Part shown: in pieces, positions 1 through 10,115 of the stretch
Layout of the letters: every line of letters starts with the position of its first letter
How positions within the stretch are numbered: position 1 is the stretch's first letter
NCBI GenBank assembly: GCA_030142905.1
Contig: JASJOG010000096.1
Span: 1 to 64,000 of the forward strand
Reading direction: 5' to 3'
DNA: 64,000 nt
DNA from: Heliopora coerulea
Taxonomy: Eukaryota; Cnidaria; Anthozoa; Scleralcyonacea; Helioporidae
Notes under the pieces: model-generated
The model's input: the letters and a program-made list of their open reading frames with translations, nothing else
What the model was told of the DNA's origin: nothing
The model's database searches: none
Translations under genes and position numbers: made by a program

Positions 1-480
1 AAGTTCTTTGACACCTACGTTGTAAAACTCTTTTCCTTCATTAAACTGAGTGACTTTTGGGTATTTCCGAACCTTTCTTTGAATTGTTTTAATAACTCAC
101 CCACAGCCTTTGTCATGTTTTTAGTATCCTTCCTGTATACAGGAATGGTGAATGCATAGCGACTTAGAATTTCTACAGCTGTCAGTATCCAGTAATATCC
201 TTTGTTCTGGTTTTTATATTTTCTCGTATCAACCAAGTCCATTTGTATTTGATCACCTAAATCCTTGACGAATGTTCTTTGGAATTTATGCCTCCTGACG
301 ATTAGTTTGTATCTTGTAAAAGTATCTTGTCTTTTTAACCAATCTTTTACTATTTTTCTACTAACGTTTATCCCTTTTCTTTTGCTTTTTGATAAAGTCT
401 CTCTACAGATTGGTAACCTGTATCTCGGTTGTAGTAAATGTCTCTTAACTCTTGTTCAATAACAAATTCTTCGTCTTTCA
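1..480 (-). pseudogene. Polinton-type retroviral-like integrase, N-terminal part, frameshifted
   Basis: The start codon is at 480 and the gene runs off the left edge. It resembles DDE integrases of Polinton-like elements: a helical N-terminal region, then a core beginning QMDLVD, with a strand reading YYWILTAVEILSRYAF where the family has a conserved tyrosine- and leucine-rich strand. The first catalytic Asp is present. Two frameshifts break it, one at a G/A run near 371-380 and one near 55-68. Past the second break the frame resumes with family-like residues, but the expected second catalytic Asp is an Asn codon at 40-42. It overlaps the next gene's stop by 25 bases. This copy should be inactive. 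Confidence 0.6.
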
Positions 481-1166
481 TTTATATTTTGTGTAATATA
501 TAATTCTAGGAGTATGCTTCCTATTTGCTCAACGTTGTTATTAACATGAACATTGAATTCAAGAGCATTATATTGTCCTTTATTAATACTGACTCTGCTA
601 TCTATACTCTTGAAATGTGTTACTGATCCTTTCACAGTTTGATTCGTGGCTATTGGAAGCGAAGTAATCATACAACTCCTTTTTCCTTCATTATCAAAAT
701 TCTTCATTCTGTCTACAGCATCACAGCATATTGATATATAATATAATCCACGGTTGATGTCAACCATGGAATCACTCTTAGCACTTGTATTTTTTCGTAT
801 AACTTTATTTTTTGTGAATCCCAGCAAAAGACCTAGATTTTTCAGATTCATGTCTTTATCAGATTCAATAACACATTTTCCATTTTCTGGAGTCATTGTC
901 AAAGTTACTTCTCCAATAGTTTTAAACTTCTTTGCTAGCATATTGAATGTCCAATATCCAGGATTGATTGAAATATTTCTTTCGCCATATGTGAACGCGG
1001 CGTTCGCTTTGCTCGCTTCATTTTGTGAACTGAAAACATCATTGTAATTCCAATACACTGTTGCTGACTTTAGAAGTATCTCAGGATTATCTTTGTCGAT
1101 GGTGAGAGTTTAATCCAAGTCCAGCCTTTTCTCTTTTCCTTCAATGAATACAGTTATTCTTTTCAT
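456..1166 (-). pseudogene. Conserved Polinton-like element protein, one internal stop
   Basis: Reading from an ATG at 1166, the frame is open for about 237 codons except for a TAA at 1110-1112 (codon 19). A conserved-looking middle reads KNLGLLLGF and then SDSMVDINRGLYYISI; the C-terminal half is rich in beta-strand-type residues. From memory, proteins like this recur beside integrases in cnidarian Polinton-like elements, and a capsid-associated or penton-like role is possible; I have no proof of function. Codons near 996-1016 contain one copy of the GAGCG/AGCGAGCG motif, read as EASKANAAF. Only the single stop interrupts the frame. Confidence 0.5.
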
Positions 1167-1187
1167 GATTTATTAATAAAAAATAAA

Positions 1188-1734
1188 AGAGTGTTGAAGA
1201 TTTTGAGAAAGCTTATTATGGAAAAAACTATGACAAGGTTATAAACGAGACTAAGAAAAATCGTGAAAAGCTCAAAGCTGATTTTCTGAAAAAATATCCT
1301 CACGCTGATACTTCAAAGTTTGAATTCAACGTGTATTACAATCAGGATGGTACACTTGAGTCAACTGATATATACTTCAAGAATTCAGATGTTATAAGCA
1401 CAGATATAAAAAGCAATACATTCCTTAATGATAGATCAATGACTAAATACCTTTATTCTAACAAAGGTCATAATTTTCCACTTAAACACTCTGATTCTAA
1501 AGTCAAACATAGTGCTTTCCCAAAAATATGGAAACCAGATGGAACAGTTCAGGTATTACCAAAAGGCAGAAGACATGAGGGTTTTTATGGAAAAGAGTAT
1601 TATTGGGTAATTTCCCTGTTGAATACGTGTTACCTTACCCAATAAACCAGTTCAGAGTATATGTAAATAACACAGACTATTTTATAAGTAATCTTCCTCC
1701 ACTAAATATAACAACTAAAAACAATGCCAAGTAA
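1188..1734 (+). pseudogene. Polinton-like element gene A, unknown function, frameshifted
   Basis: The frame is open from about 1188 with no start codon; a TAA lies three codons before the first family-like residues, so the N-terminus is damaged. The product is charged (residues such as NETKKNREKLKADF), then contains a basic, Gly-rich segment near SKVKHSAFPKIWKPDGTVQV. A frameshift near 1605-1612 moves the rest (PINQFRVYVNNTDYF and beyond) to another frame that ends at 1732-1734. Its stop overlaps the ATG of the next gene at 1724 by 11 bases, the tight packing expected in a virus-like genome. No known domain is recognised. Confidence 0.45.
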
Positions 1735-2809
1735 AATCTCAAAGAGTCTTATTTTCAATCTTTAGTAGGAATATGGATAGCAACTTATGCTTCAGGTGTA
1801 TCTATAGAACACTTAACTTTCAAACCAGATGTTCCTAAACAAATTACATCATTCATGAGATTTCATTTATACTTTACAGTCAGAAGAATAATGCAAGAAT
1901 TTGAAACAATGTCAGAAAATGGAATTCAGTACATAATGAATAAATATAAGGCTAATTTTCTAAAAGATCACACACCTAAGTGGACATGGCAAGAAGTTTC
2001 AGGATATAAGAATGAACATTTAGGACAGGATGTTGTGAATACGAGTAAATTTACAAATCTTCATGGACCTGGTGTTGGCTTCATCCGTGATTTGAAAAAT
2101 GACTACAAGAAATTCATTCCAAAGAAATCAGATGGGTTGACAATTCAAGGAACCGAACTACTTAATCAATCAATCGAGTCATACATTTATAGTGTACTTG
2201 GTGCTCAAGCCAGAACAAAACAGAGTATTTACGGATCTAGAACATCTGCTTTAGAGACACAAAACGTTTTTAGACAGATTGCAGAATATTCTATTATAAA
2301 CTATGATACATCAACATGGATAAGCAATATGAATCAGGCGGTTACATCAACCAATGTGATTCTTAATATAGCTATTAGTCCGACTCTATGGTTGATACCT
2401 AGAAGTCTAATTATATTAGGAAAAACCAATAGTAGGATATAACAACAAGCTAAAAGTATCAGGTGAAACCATGAAATTTGGAATAAATAAGAATGTAAAT
2501 TATTATGGTAGCAGTGAGCGCAGCGAGCGCCGTGTTAACGGTGTTCCACCAAAAAAGATGCATCAGGATTCAGCAATAACATCTCATTTAGATAGTTTGG
2601 ACAGCAAGCGCAGCGAGCGCCGTGAACGAACCGAAGGAACCGAACGTCGTGAACAAAGTGAACACACAGAGTCACAAAGCAGTCCAGTTACACCTAGTCC
2701 AGCTCAACCGTCTTCGGACAAAGTGGTTCCAGATCTACAGGGCGTTCCTTTGGGTGTTTTGGTTGGATCACTGATTGGTGGAATTTTGTTATCAAAGTAT
2801 TTGTTGTAA
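1724..2809 (+). pseudogene. Polinton-like element gene B with C-terminal membrane segment, two frameshifts
   Basis: It starts at ATG 1724, shifts frame between about 1735 and 1760, is open to about 2424, shifts once more by one base, and continues to a stop at 2807-2809. It is therefore best read as one gene of about 360 codons. The central part (WTWQEVSGY, GPGVGFIRDLKNDYKKF, SIESYIYSVLGAQ) looks like a globular structural protein. The tail is low-complexity and full of Ser-Glu-Arg triplets made by the GAGCGCAGCGAGCG motif, and ends in a hydrophobic helix (GVLVGSLIGGILLSKYLL) that should anchor it in a membrane. Function unknown; a virion or membrane role is a guess. Confidence 0.45.
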
Positions 2810-2892
2810 CGCTGAGCACCGCGAGCGCAGCGAGAGCTGTACGCCGCTAAATTTAAAGAATTTTTTATTATTAAAATATTAATAATAAAAAA

Positions 2893-3438
2893 ATGCAAAA
2901 TAAAGGCAGGCTAAAGCGAGCCGACACCAGACTGCGCAACGCTCGCTGCGCTCGCTCGTGTATTAAATTCAATCATATTTCAAAAGATCTATCAACAGAT
3001 GAGAAACAAAAACTTTTCGATCTCTACTTCTACTACCACAAGCTAGCTGTGTGTTACAAGTGGAAATACAAAAGAATAGTCTTACTTGCAAATATGTCAA
3101 GTATTGGATTAACTTCAATAGGAGCAATAGTGGGTGGTGTTACCTTGAATCCTATCGTATTTGGTGTTTTAACAGGCACTGGTGTTATGATCAAAGGGTA
3201 TACGTCACCCTCTAATGTAACCAACAAAGCGGAGAGATGTAAGTTTGCCTACACAAATTATGAGAAGGTACTTACTCAGATTAGAAGTTCGCTGAGAGGG
3301 ATTCCTTCAGATGAAAAGATATTCATGTCTGAAGTAAGATTTATGGATGACGTAGTGACTGACTCCTGTCCTTCGATTGATAGTCTCTCAGCAAAGTATG
3401 AATCAAAGTATACAGCAGCGTTCGCTGCGCTCACTTAA
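2893..3438 (+). CDS. Two-helix membrane protein with SLATT-like layout, Polinton-like element
   Basis: This is the only gene of the segment with an unbroken frame, 181 codons from ATG 2893. A short basic head contains one SER-type motif copy (RNARCARSC). Then come an amphipathic stretch (LFDLYFYYHKLAVCYKWKYK), two hydrophobic helices at about residues 61-76 and 80-97 separated by only a few residues, and a soluble C-terminal part of about 80 residues with YTNYEKVLTQIRSSLRG. Two adjacent helices followed by a helical cytosolic part is the layout of SLATT-type membrane proteins known from bacterial effector systems and some large DNA viruses. The match is by shape only. Confidence 0.4.
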   Translation: MQNKGRLKRADTRLRNARCARSCIKFNHISKDLSTDEKQKLFDLYFYYHKLAVCYKWKYKRIVLLANMSSIGLTSIGAIVGGVTLNPIVFGVLTGTGVMIKGYTSPSNVTNKAERCKFAYTNYEKVLTQIRSSLRGIPSDEKIFMSEVRFMDDVVTDSCPSIDSLSAKYESKYTAAFAALT

Positions 3439-3520
3439 AATAATTCCAACCTAATTTCCTAAAAATCTCTTGACAAATATTTTTATGTTTCTTCGTTCGT
3501 TACGCTCATTCGCGAGATGT

Positions 3521-3705
3521 TGTTCCAAACACTCGAACGTGAAATGCATATAATCTCACAACTGGGTAATATCGTAAACACAGGGCTAGAAATAACGGCC
3601 GGTCAAAGGACAATGAATTGAATTGAACGGACAAATCCTTAGACTGTCGGCCATGTTGCGCGGTCCGATGTAATCTCAATTATAACACGTAATTTAGAGC
3701 GACTT
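3521..3705. other. Spacer with a shared CCGGTCAAA-type repeat fragment
   Basis: No gene. Around 3575-3610 is a fragment (GAAATAAC then CCGGTCAAA) that also appears inverted near 5980-6060, so both are probably remnants of one dispersed repeat. Confidence 0.3.
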
Positions 3706-3793
3706 TAATTGAATTTAATTGAATTTAATTGAATTTATTAATTAAAATAGACTTTGCAACCCATAAGGGTTGAAATACGTCCATTGTTTACAA

Positions 3794-3966
3794 TGAGATA
3801 GTAAAATACAATTACAAATGTTAGTTAAATATGATTTACAAATGGTAAAAATAGTAAGAAATTTATGCCTATATGAAATAGTAAAATGAGATAGTAAAAT
3901 ACAATTACAAATGTTAGTTAAATATGATTTACAAATGGTAAAAATAGTAAGAAATTTATACCTATA
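3794..3966. repeat. Tandem duplication of about 80 bases (period 93) in the 3' UTR
   Basis: The stretch beginning TGAGATAGTAAAATAC at 3794 is repeated from 3887, nearly identical over 80 bases with a single obvious change (TGCCT to TACCT). It lies in the 3' untranslated region of the minus-strand retrotransposon. Confidence 0.85.
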
Positions 3967-4010
3967 ATTACAAAAGAGAATATATAAAAATGTTAAGAGT
4001 ACGTACGTGG

Positions 4011-5065
4011 TCAATGTTCATTGTAATTCTTTAAACATGACGGAATAAAAGATCTTCTAAAACGTTCAGTCCTACATTTAATTGTTGCAAGTTTATTACA
4101 AGTCCGTAAATCGTAGGTAAGAGAATTTTCAGTTTGAATTAAATCAGATAAAGGCGAAGACTGCAAGAGAACATTTTTATTGAAAAAACTTGAACATAAG
4201 TATTCGCGTCTTGTAGCCAAAGATGGAATATCAAACACTGCTAAAGCATCGCTATATGACAGTGTTGGATTAATTATTTTCAGGGCTCTTGACTGGATTC
4301 TTTCGATATCTTTCGATAGATATTCGGGAATGTTGAAGTGCCAAACTTGGGCGCAACTTGGGGCAGAATTGGTCTAACACATGTCACATATACAGATAAT
4401 AATATTTTAGGGTCAGCACGAGCTCGTTTAAGGAGTCTTAACAAATAAAGTCGTTTTGAAGACTTCTTCACCATATAAGTAACGTGCTCGTTCCACTTTA
4501 GGTCATCGCTAAAAATTACACCAAGTAATTTCGTGAGCCTATTGACTTTACCAAGTCAATAGGCTGCCCATCAACAGTCATCGGTGGAAAATTGGGTTTA
4601 ATTTTCCAAAAACAAACAAGGATCTCCTTGCACTTACGAGGATTTAGGGACATATTATTGCGCATACACCAGTGATTGATATCATTCAAAGTAGTCTGCA
4701 ATAATGATTCATGGTTTCTGGTAATGGTTTCTGAAAGTGACGAATCGTCGACATATTTCCATCTGTCTTCCCACTCCTCCAGCAGGTCGTTAATCATTAT
4801 TAGAAATAGAATTGGACCAAGGACCGTCCCTTGGGGAACGCCCCATTTACTGCTTCAAAACTCGAAATGACATTTCCAATCTTCACTCGCTGTTTCCTTC
4901 CACAAAGAAAGTTTTTTACCCACTCAATTAGTATGTGGTCGATACCCATTTGATTCATTTTGTTTAAAAGAATGTTATGATCTATCTTATGAAAAGCCTT
5001 ACTAAAATCTAAAAGGAGAATTCGTGCACACTGGTTAGGTTGATCGGTAACGTTGTATAGATGGT
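4011..5065 (-). pseudogene. Reverse transcriptase C-terminal part of non-LTR retrotransposon
   Basis: Reading down from 5065: an RT strand ILLLDFSKAF (motif A, catalytic Asp) near 5010, a G-rich motif B remnant near 4830-4860, the YVDD box near 4750 (WKYVDDSS), then DINHWC and NPRKCKE, VKKSSKRLYLLRLLKRA near 4430-4474, and the C-terminal IKCRTERFRRSFIPSC near 4030, ending with TAG at 4011. These are in several frames with gaps near 4500 and 4250-4280, so the gene is broken. The protein copies element RNA into the chromosome at a nicked target. The endonuclease domain is absent because of 5' truncation. Confidence 0.7.
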
Positions 5066-5075
5066 GACTTCATAA

Positions 5076-6764
5076 GGTTATCACGTTGGACATTATTCGC
5101 TTTCCTAAAAAGCAAATAGGACAATCTTGTCATAAACGAAATTTAGAGAACAGTGATCTCACCACAGCCGCGACCGCTAATTGTTGAATCAACATTATCG
5201 GAGAGGGAATACAAGTATTAAAACTGCTAAACTGTAATTTTCATACCTAACTGCCACCTCGATTAAGTTTTCTATATCCAAGGACGTTTACTGGAGTATG
5301 TAACGTGCATGCCTGCCAACTCCTCAGACCTCCTTTCCCGATTTGGAGACTTACTAATTTCCCGACCTCCAGATATCAAAATTTTCATTTGAAAAAACCG
5401 TGCTAATTTTCGGCTTCTTTAGCCTTTGTATCACGGAAATACGTGAGCAAAATAAAGCTATATTGCATTCTCGGAAGTTCTCGTGTGAGCGTCGTTGAGA
5501 AATCGTAACTACTCATTCATTTACCTTAACCATAAATGGAGTAACGCGGTGGATTGTGTGTGAATACATTTTCAAAATGGCTTCTCGAGGGACTAAGTAT
5601 CACTACTGCGGAAAACGCTGAGAAAACGGGAAAAAAGACCAAGTACATGTGCAGATTTAAGGATGAGTGGCTAAAGGACTTTCTTTTCATTTCAATTCTT
5701 AGTAAACTAGTGATAATAGCTGAAAGAAAAAAAAATACCCCCAAAAAACCCTATTTTAAATGATAAGCAAAATAGTCCTGTCTCGAAATCCGCTAAATTA
5801 ATTCTTTATTCAAAATCTTTCAGGGGACATTTCCCCTGAACACCATTGAAAGTATGCCCCTCGCCTATAGGGAAGTCTCCTTCCTTGGCACTTTCCAAAG
5901 TTGGCAGATATGAACTTGGCTCATAAAAGCATCATCCAATGTGAGGTCACAATTTCGATATTGAAAATTGTTTAAGTATTTGACCGGCCAAACACAGGCC
6001 TTGCCCGAGTTAAGATACATTTGACCGGACGTGACCGGTGACTGACAGTTATTTCACGCCTTGTCTACATATAACCGCAGAGTAGCTCTTATCTTCAACA
6101 AAGATAAATGAAATGTAGTGATTTTATGCTTTCTATCTAGCTTCACTCTCGATCTGTCATTTTACGAGAAGGTGTCAGTATGTCTTAACCCAGGAATGGC
6201 AGTAGACAAGGTGCAGTCGTTACGGGACATTGTAACTGTCAAAGTTAAACTGTAATGTTAAGAATTGATTCGTGCATAAGAGGTTCACATCAGTACTGCG
6301 GACTATCCTCGCATTTCTAATATCTTACAGTTATTATACGTACTGCGTTAGCTGCTGCTAACGGAGCAATAACGTTGTCAATCAATGGGGTTGACGTTCC
6401 TGTACTAGTTGACGTGATCTATAATGAAAAAAGAAAGTGTTTAAATAACCGTTGTATTTAGATCTAGCTGACGTTCCAAGCAATAATCTCTTACAGAGCT
6501 GGCTTCCAAGATTTACAAATACCGAAGTATAAGTACATTACAGTTCGTTTATAAAAGTACAATAAATGATGTTTAACTGGTAGAAACGAGAAGCAAAACG
6601 AACAGGTTACGAGGTAAGATAAACACCAATATCCGATGTTAAACACCAAAAACCCTGTTGGTTGCTCTCATTGAACAAGATGTAAACGATTCATATTACC
6701 ATGGCATTTGTAAGAATAATGCGTTGTGGGATGCATTTGAGCCGGTTGGTTGTTGTGAAGTGTT
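5076..6764. other. Non-coding stretch with repeat remnants
   Basis: No gene is supported. A reading frame at 5554-5763 contains YMCRFKDEWLKDF, which recalls the start of BED/TTF-type zinc fingers of domesticated or transposon proteins but lacks cysteine pairs, so it is at most a relic. Near 5820-5900 is a GC-richer MITE-like stretch. Confidence 0.3.
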
Positions 6765-6769
6765 TCGAC

Positions 6770-6965
6770 ACAACCGCTCACGATCGCTGGCGATCGTTAT
6801 GGATCGCTCTCAATCGTTGATATAGAACAAGTTCTATTCTAGCGATCGTGAACGATTGCGATCTCTCACGGTCACTGGATCGCTAAGAATTGTCTTAATA
6901 TGATCGTTCAGGATCGCCTTCTCCTCTTCAAGCGATCCAGTGGTCGCGAACGATCATCAACAATC
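6770..6965. repeat. Cluster of GATCG/CGATC palindromic pentamers (possible MITE interior)
   Basis: About eleven GATCG or CGATC words, several as CGATCG, occur in under 200 bases with AAGCGATCCAG and ACTGGATCGCT as inverted neighbours. Such clusters resemble subterminal binding repeats of DNA transposons. No clean terminal repeat or duplication was found. Confidence 0.4.
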
Positions 6966-6969
6966 ATGT

Positions 6970-8240
6970 GGAAACCAGCCTTTAGTCATTTCAGTCCTGG
7001 CTGATGTAAAATCTACTTCATTATAATGCTGAAGAAAAATTAAGATACTCACTCCAGTAAGAGCAGCGACAGAAGAGGGGACTGAAATAAAGACAAACGA
7101 TCTCTGTAGAAAGGTCTCAGGATAACTGAATTGTTTAGCCGAAACTGTATACTACCTTCTCAAACTCATTAATAATACACGAGCTAAGTAGCAAATTGAA
7201 GCCAAGAATTTTGTCACGTACGTGATACTAAATATCAAGTAAAGCCCTGAAGAAGCGCGTTTAAGCATGGGGGTCAAACCTTGATCACCAGTAGAACGAG
7301 AGATGAATACTGATGTTCGATAACGAGGTGTATCAGTCAGATGTGGTATCAAAATCTTTAGGGATCTTGATACATCTTCTCATTTATCATCTGTTTTGGT
7401 GTGTTAAGACATGCCGACAAATGACGAGACACGCAATTCATTATTTATAAAACTATGGTATTTTGGATCTCGTTTTCTCCTAAGAACCATCAAAATTACT
7501 GATCGAGTGACGTCTCAAATATCGAAAAACATTTAATTTTTATTAATTTTAAATACGATAAAATCTAGCAAGGCTTTGGCTACATGCATCATCATCCGAA
7601 CTCGTCATCATGTTTGGTCGTGGTAACAAAACACTGGAAAGTGAATAAACCTTTTGAATTATTGTTCTCCTGGATTTACTAACTGTTTGGTATTTTATTA
7701 CCGCAAACAATCAAACGACTTTTCGATTCATTACTTGAAGAACAGCTTACACTGTTCAGCCATTCATATCAATGCACTTCACAGCAGATGCTGTACTGCT
7801 ATAGATTCACATTATATTATCATTCTGTACAATACAATTAGTATCATAGTGGGTTTAAGTTTCAATGCATTCCCTGTTTTAACACAATAAAACAAACAAA
7901 ATCAGTTATGAATGTTCATCTACCTGCTTCGGCTATGTCTTTTCCTTGTACTAATGACTCATACCTATGTCTGCGAGAATAAAGAAGTTATCGTTAACAT
8001 GAACCACAGATAAACTGGAAGTATCGAGAGTTGAGTAATGAAATCATGTAATACTGTTAAACCTACCTTAGGCTTTGTACCTCAAATTCGCATTTCAACT
8101 TTATAAGCTATTTGGAATATTCATTTTAATTTTGTTGACGGAGGTCACAGTATCTTGACCGGAATAGTGTACATTGTTTAAAACTATTTTAGACCGAGAC
8201 AACTTTATGTGCTTAAGTTAAAGAACTTTTACTCTTTCGC
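6970..8240. other. Non-coding stretch, nothing recognised
   Basis: AT-rich sequence with no coding or repeat signal that I can name. Confidence 0.3.
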
Positions 8241-8242
8241 AA

Positions 8243-8508
8243 TGGCGCAACCAGAAATTTGAAAAGGTGGGTCATTTTTTGGTGCAGAACACCCCTGTGC
8301 CAACAATAACCACACACATAGTAAGCTATTTTAAGTATGCGCTTAGTTTATAGTGACAACATCCGACGTCAAAGGCGGTAAAAAGAGTAGAAGTAACTTC
8401 TGAGCAGCTCAGGATATTAAAGCTGACGGTTGATATCCAAAAAATCCCTCACACTCCCCAAAAATGGGGGACGAACGCTATCCCCGACTCCCCCTCGTTG
8501 CGCCCATT
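8243..8508. mobile_element. Possible MITE with GGCGCAAC/GTTGCGCC ends
   Basis: Short inverted ends (GGCGCAAC at 8244, GTTGCGCC at 8498) bound about 260 non-coding bases with C-rich sequence next to the right end. The surrounding bases AATGG and CCATT extend the symmetry. This resembles miniature hAT-type elements, but no target duplication was verified. Confidence 0.35.
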
Positions 8509-8509
8509 T

Positions 8510-10115
8510 GCTTTCGGACTGTCAGGTACTATTTTAAATTGTATTGACCAGTTATTAAAAAATATACTCCTGTGTATTGTACAACACCCTTTCGGTTAGA
8601 ATTGTTGGTCCAACCATGGTGCATCAAACATCATTCATCTTGCTCGTTCTTTAGTTTGCTGCTTAGTCTATCCGCTTTGTCTTGTAAACATGAATTTTGG
8701 CCCGAGGAACATTAAACTTACAAAGGAACGAACAAAAGACCCCAAAACAGATCACTTATGCTTTATTCAAAACATCCAAATCATTGTGGTCGACATTTAT
8801 TTTCTATGCTCTTACCTGTTCATTTTGTTGTTCTATGAGTTCACCACCTTGACAACAGGAAACAGTCATCTTTATTTTGCGATGCATGCACCACGAAACA
8901 AATCCTTGAAGACTTGAATGAAGCACCTGAACCATGAAACAAAAGATATCTGCATGTGACCAAATTACGAGGGTAGTGATTGACTTACATCCCATCCCTA
9001 AGGGCAAAATGGCTGATATTGATCTGCAAAATATCCTGGTGGTTATGTGCAATAAACGCAATTGAAAATAACCAAGTGATTATTTTAGACTGTAGTATAA
9101 ATGTTGTAATAAATAAGATAACGAAAAGTTCAAACATGTATTATTAGTGGGTATTTCAAAAAGTGGATGGTGTTCGGAATATCCACTAATAAATGAACAT
9201 GTTTATAAAATTATATGCCCACTCCAACATACTTCTGTAAGTGTTGTATCCTTAAGTCTTTAACTCTGAAGAAAGGATTTTGCTATTACACCAGCCTGAT
9301 ATACGTCCACACGTCTTCAAGTTGATTTCAATGTACGTTGATTTAATTCGCAACATAGCGTCATTTTTTTAACCTCAGTTATAAAGCCGGTTCGATTGTA
9401 TATATCTTTAATTAAGAAAAGCATTTAGTATTTTGATCAAATGAACAACAAGGGTTAGCAGTCACCAGGTCATATGTTTGATTTAAAAACTACAAGGAGT
9501 TTGTCACCGTTTACATCACAAAGCCTGAGGAAAAAAAAAATTATACAGTAACGCTTTGTGTCAATAGATACATTCACATGACAAGTTTGAAGCGATTTTG
9601 TTAAATAATCGTAAGGATATGCTTGATTTTTCTATAAGCATTCATGTCATGAAGTCAGCCACAGTGAGATAATGGATTATTGCCATAAGTATCATAGCGG
9701 AATAAATATCGCCAATGGTAGAGTTATAAATGTCATGTATTCTCACTTTACAGTTCAGTCATATAAACTGAACTCAAGTTTTGCTGCAGCAATAGTTTAA
9801 AATATGACCTTAATCATTATTGTCAATACTGGGGGAAAACTAGTCCTTTAGGTAACAGTGAAATCCCAGAATTGATAAAAAACAGGAAGCAATTTTTCAG
9901 GGAAAAATGTTTTGTGCAAACGTCTTTCAAGAGCTAAGGGTAAAAGATGAGACATAAGAATCCAGGTGCCACCAATAATGGTCAATGATCTCTTTTGTAT
10001 CCGTTCTGCTCCTTTTAGCTCTAAGTTCATGTTTACGAAATCCTGGTCACCTAGGTTTGTTTAATTTTTGGAACCTTTGACATAATTTTAATGTTCATTT
10101 TGCGTATTTTTACAG
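8510..10115. other. Presumed intron or upstream region of the nuclear receptor gene
   Basis: No exon was recognised. A zinc-finger exon (C..C-G-D pattern) of the nuclear receptor would be expected 5' of 10116 but I did not find it here. Confidence 0.3.

Larger units (their letters stand above)
996..3515. repeat. Dispersed GAGCGNAGCGAGCG motif family
   Basis: Copies or near copies lie at about 996-1016, 2512-2532, 2604-2625, 2813-2836, 2938-2959, 3418-3438 and 3490-3515, in both orientations. They sit inside reading frames, where they are read as Ser-Glu-Arg or Ala/Arg/Cys-rich peptides, and between genes. I noticed none elsewhere in the window. Each copy is built from repeats of AGCG and can pair with the opposite-orientation copies. 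Confidence 0.6.
1..3520. mobile_element. Decayed Polinton-like (virus-related) element segment, left side off window
   Basis: Five neighbouring genes have no introns and look unlike host exons: an integrase and a second gene on the minus strand, then three genes on the plus strand after a short AT-rich divergent spacer at 1167-1187. Integrase plus several compact genes of structural type is the layout of Polinton/Maverick or adintovirus-like elements. Polymerase, ATPase and protease genes are not in the window and could lie to the left. Four of the five genes carry frameshifts or stops, so the copy is old. No terminal inverted repeat was found; the right limit is placed where coding and the GAGCGNAGCGAGCG motif end. 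Confidence 0.55.
3706..5075 (-). mobile_element. 5'-truncated non-LTR retrotransposon (CR1/RTE-like)
   Basis: The minus strand carries the last two thirds of a reverse transcriptase, a 3' untranslated region (about 3746-4010) and a tail of short tandem repeats of period 10 at 3714-3745 (TTCAATTAAA on the minus strand). Ending in a short tandem repeat instead of poly-A is usual for CR1- and RTE-type elements. Upstream of about 5075 the coding similarity stops, as expected for 5' truncation during insertion. Confidence 0.65.

Noticed and set aside
3794..3966. CRISPR array
   Set aside because: Only two long units with no spacers, in a eukaryotic retrotransposon UTR.
5554..5763. Zinc-finger gene (YMCRFKDEWLKDF)
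   Set aside because: Only one short resemblance; the Cys/His ligands expected afterwards are missing.
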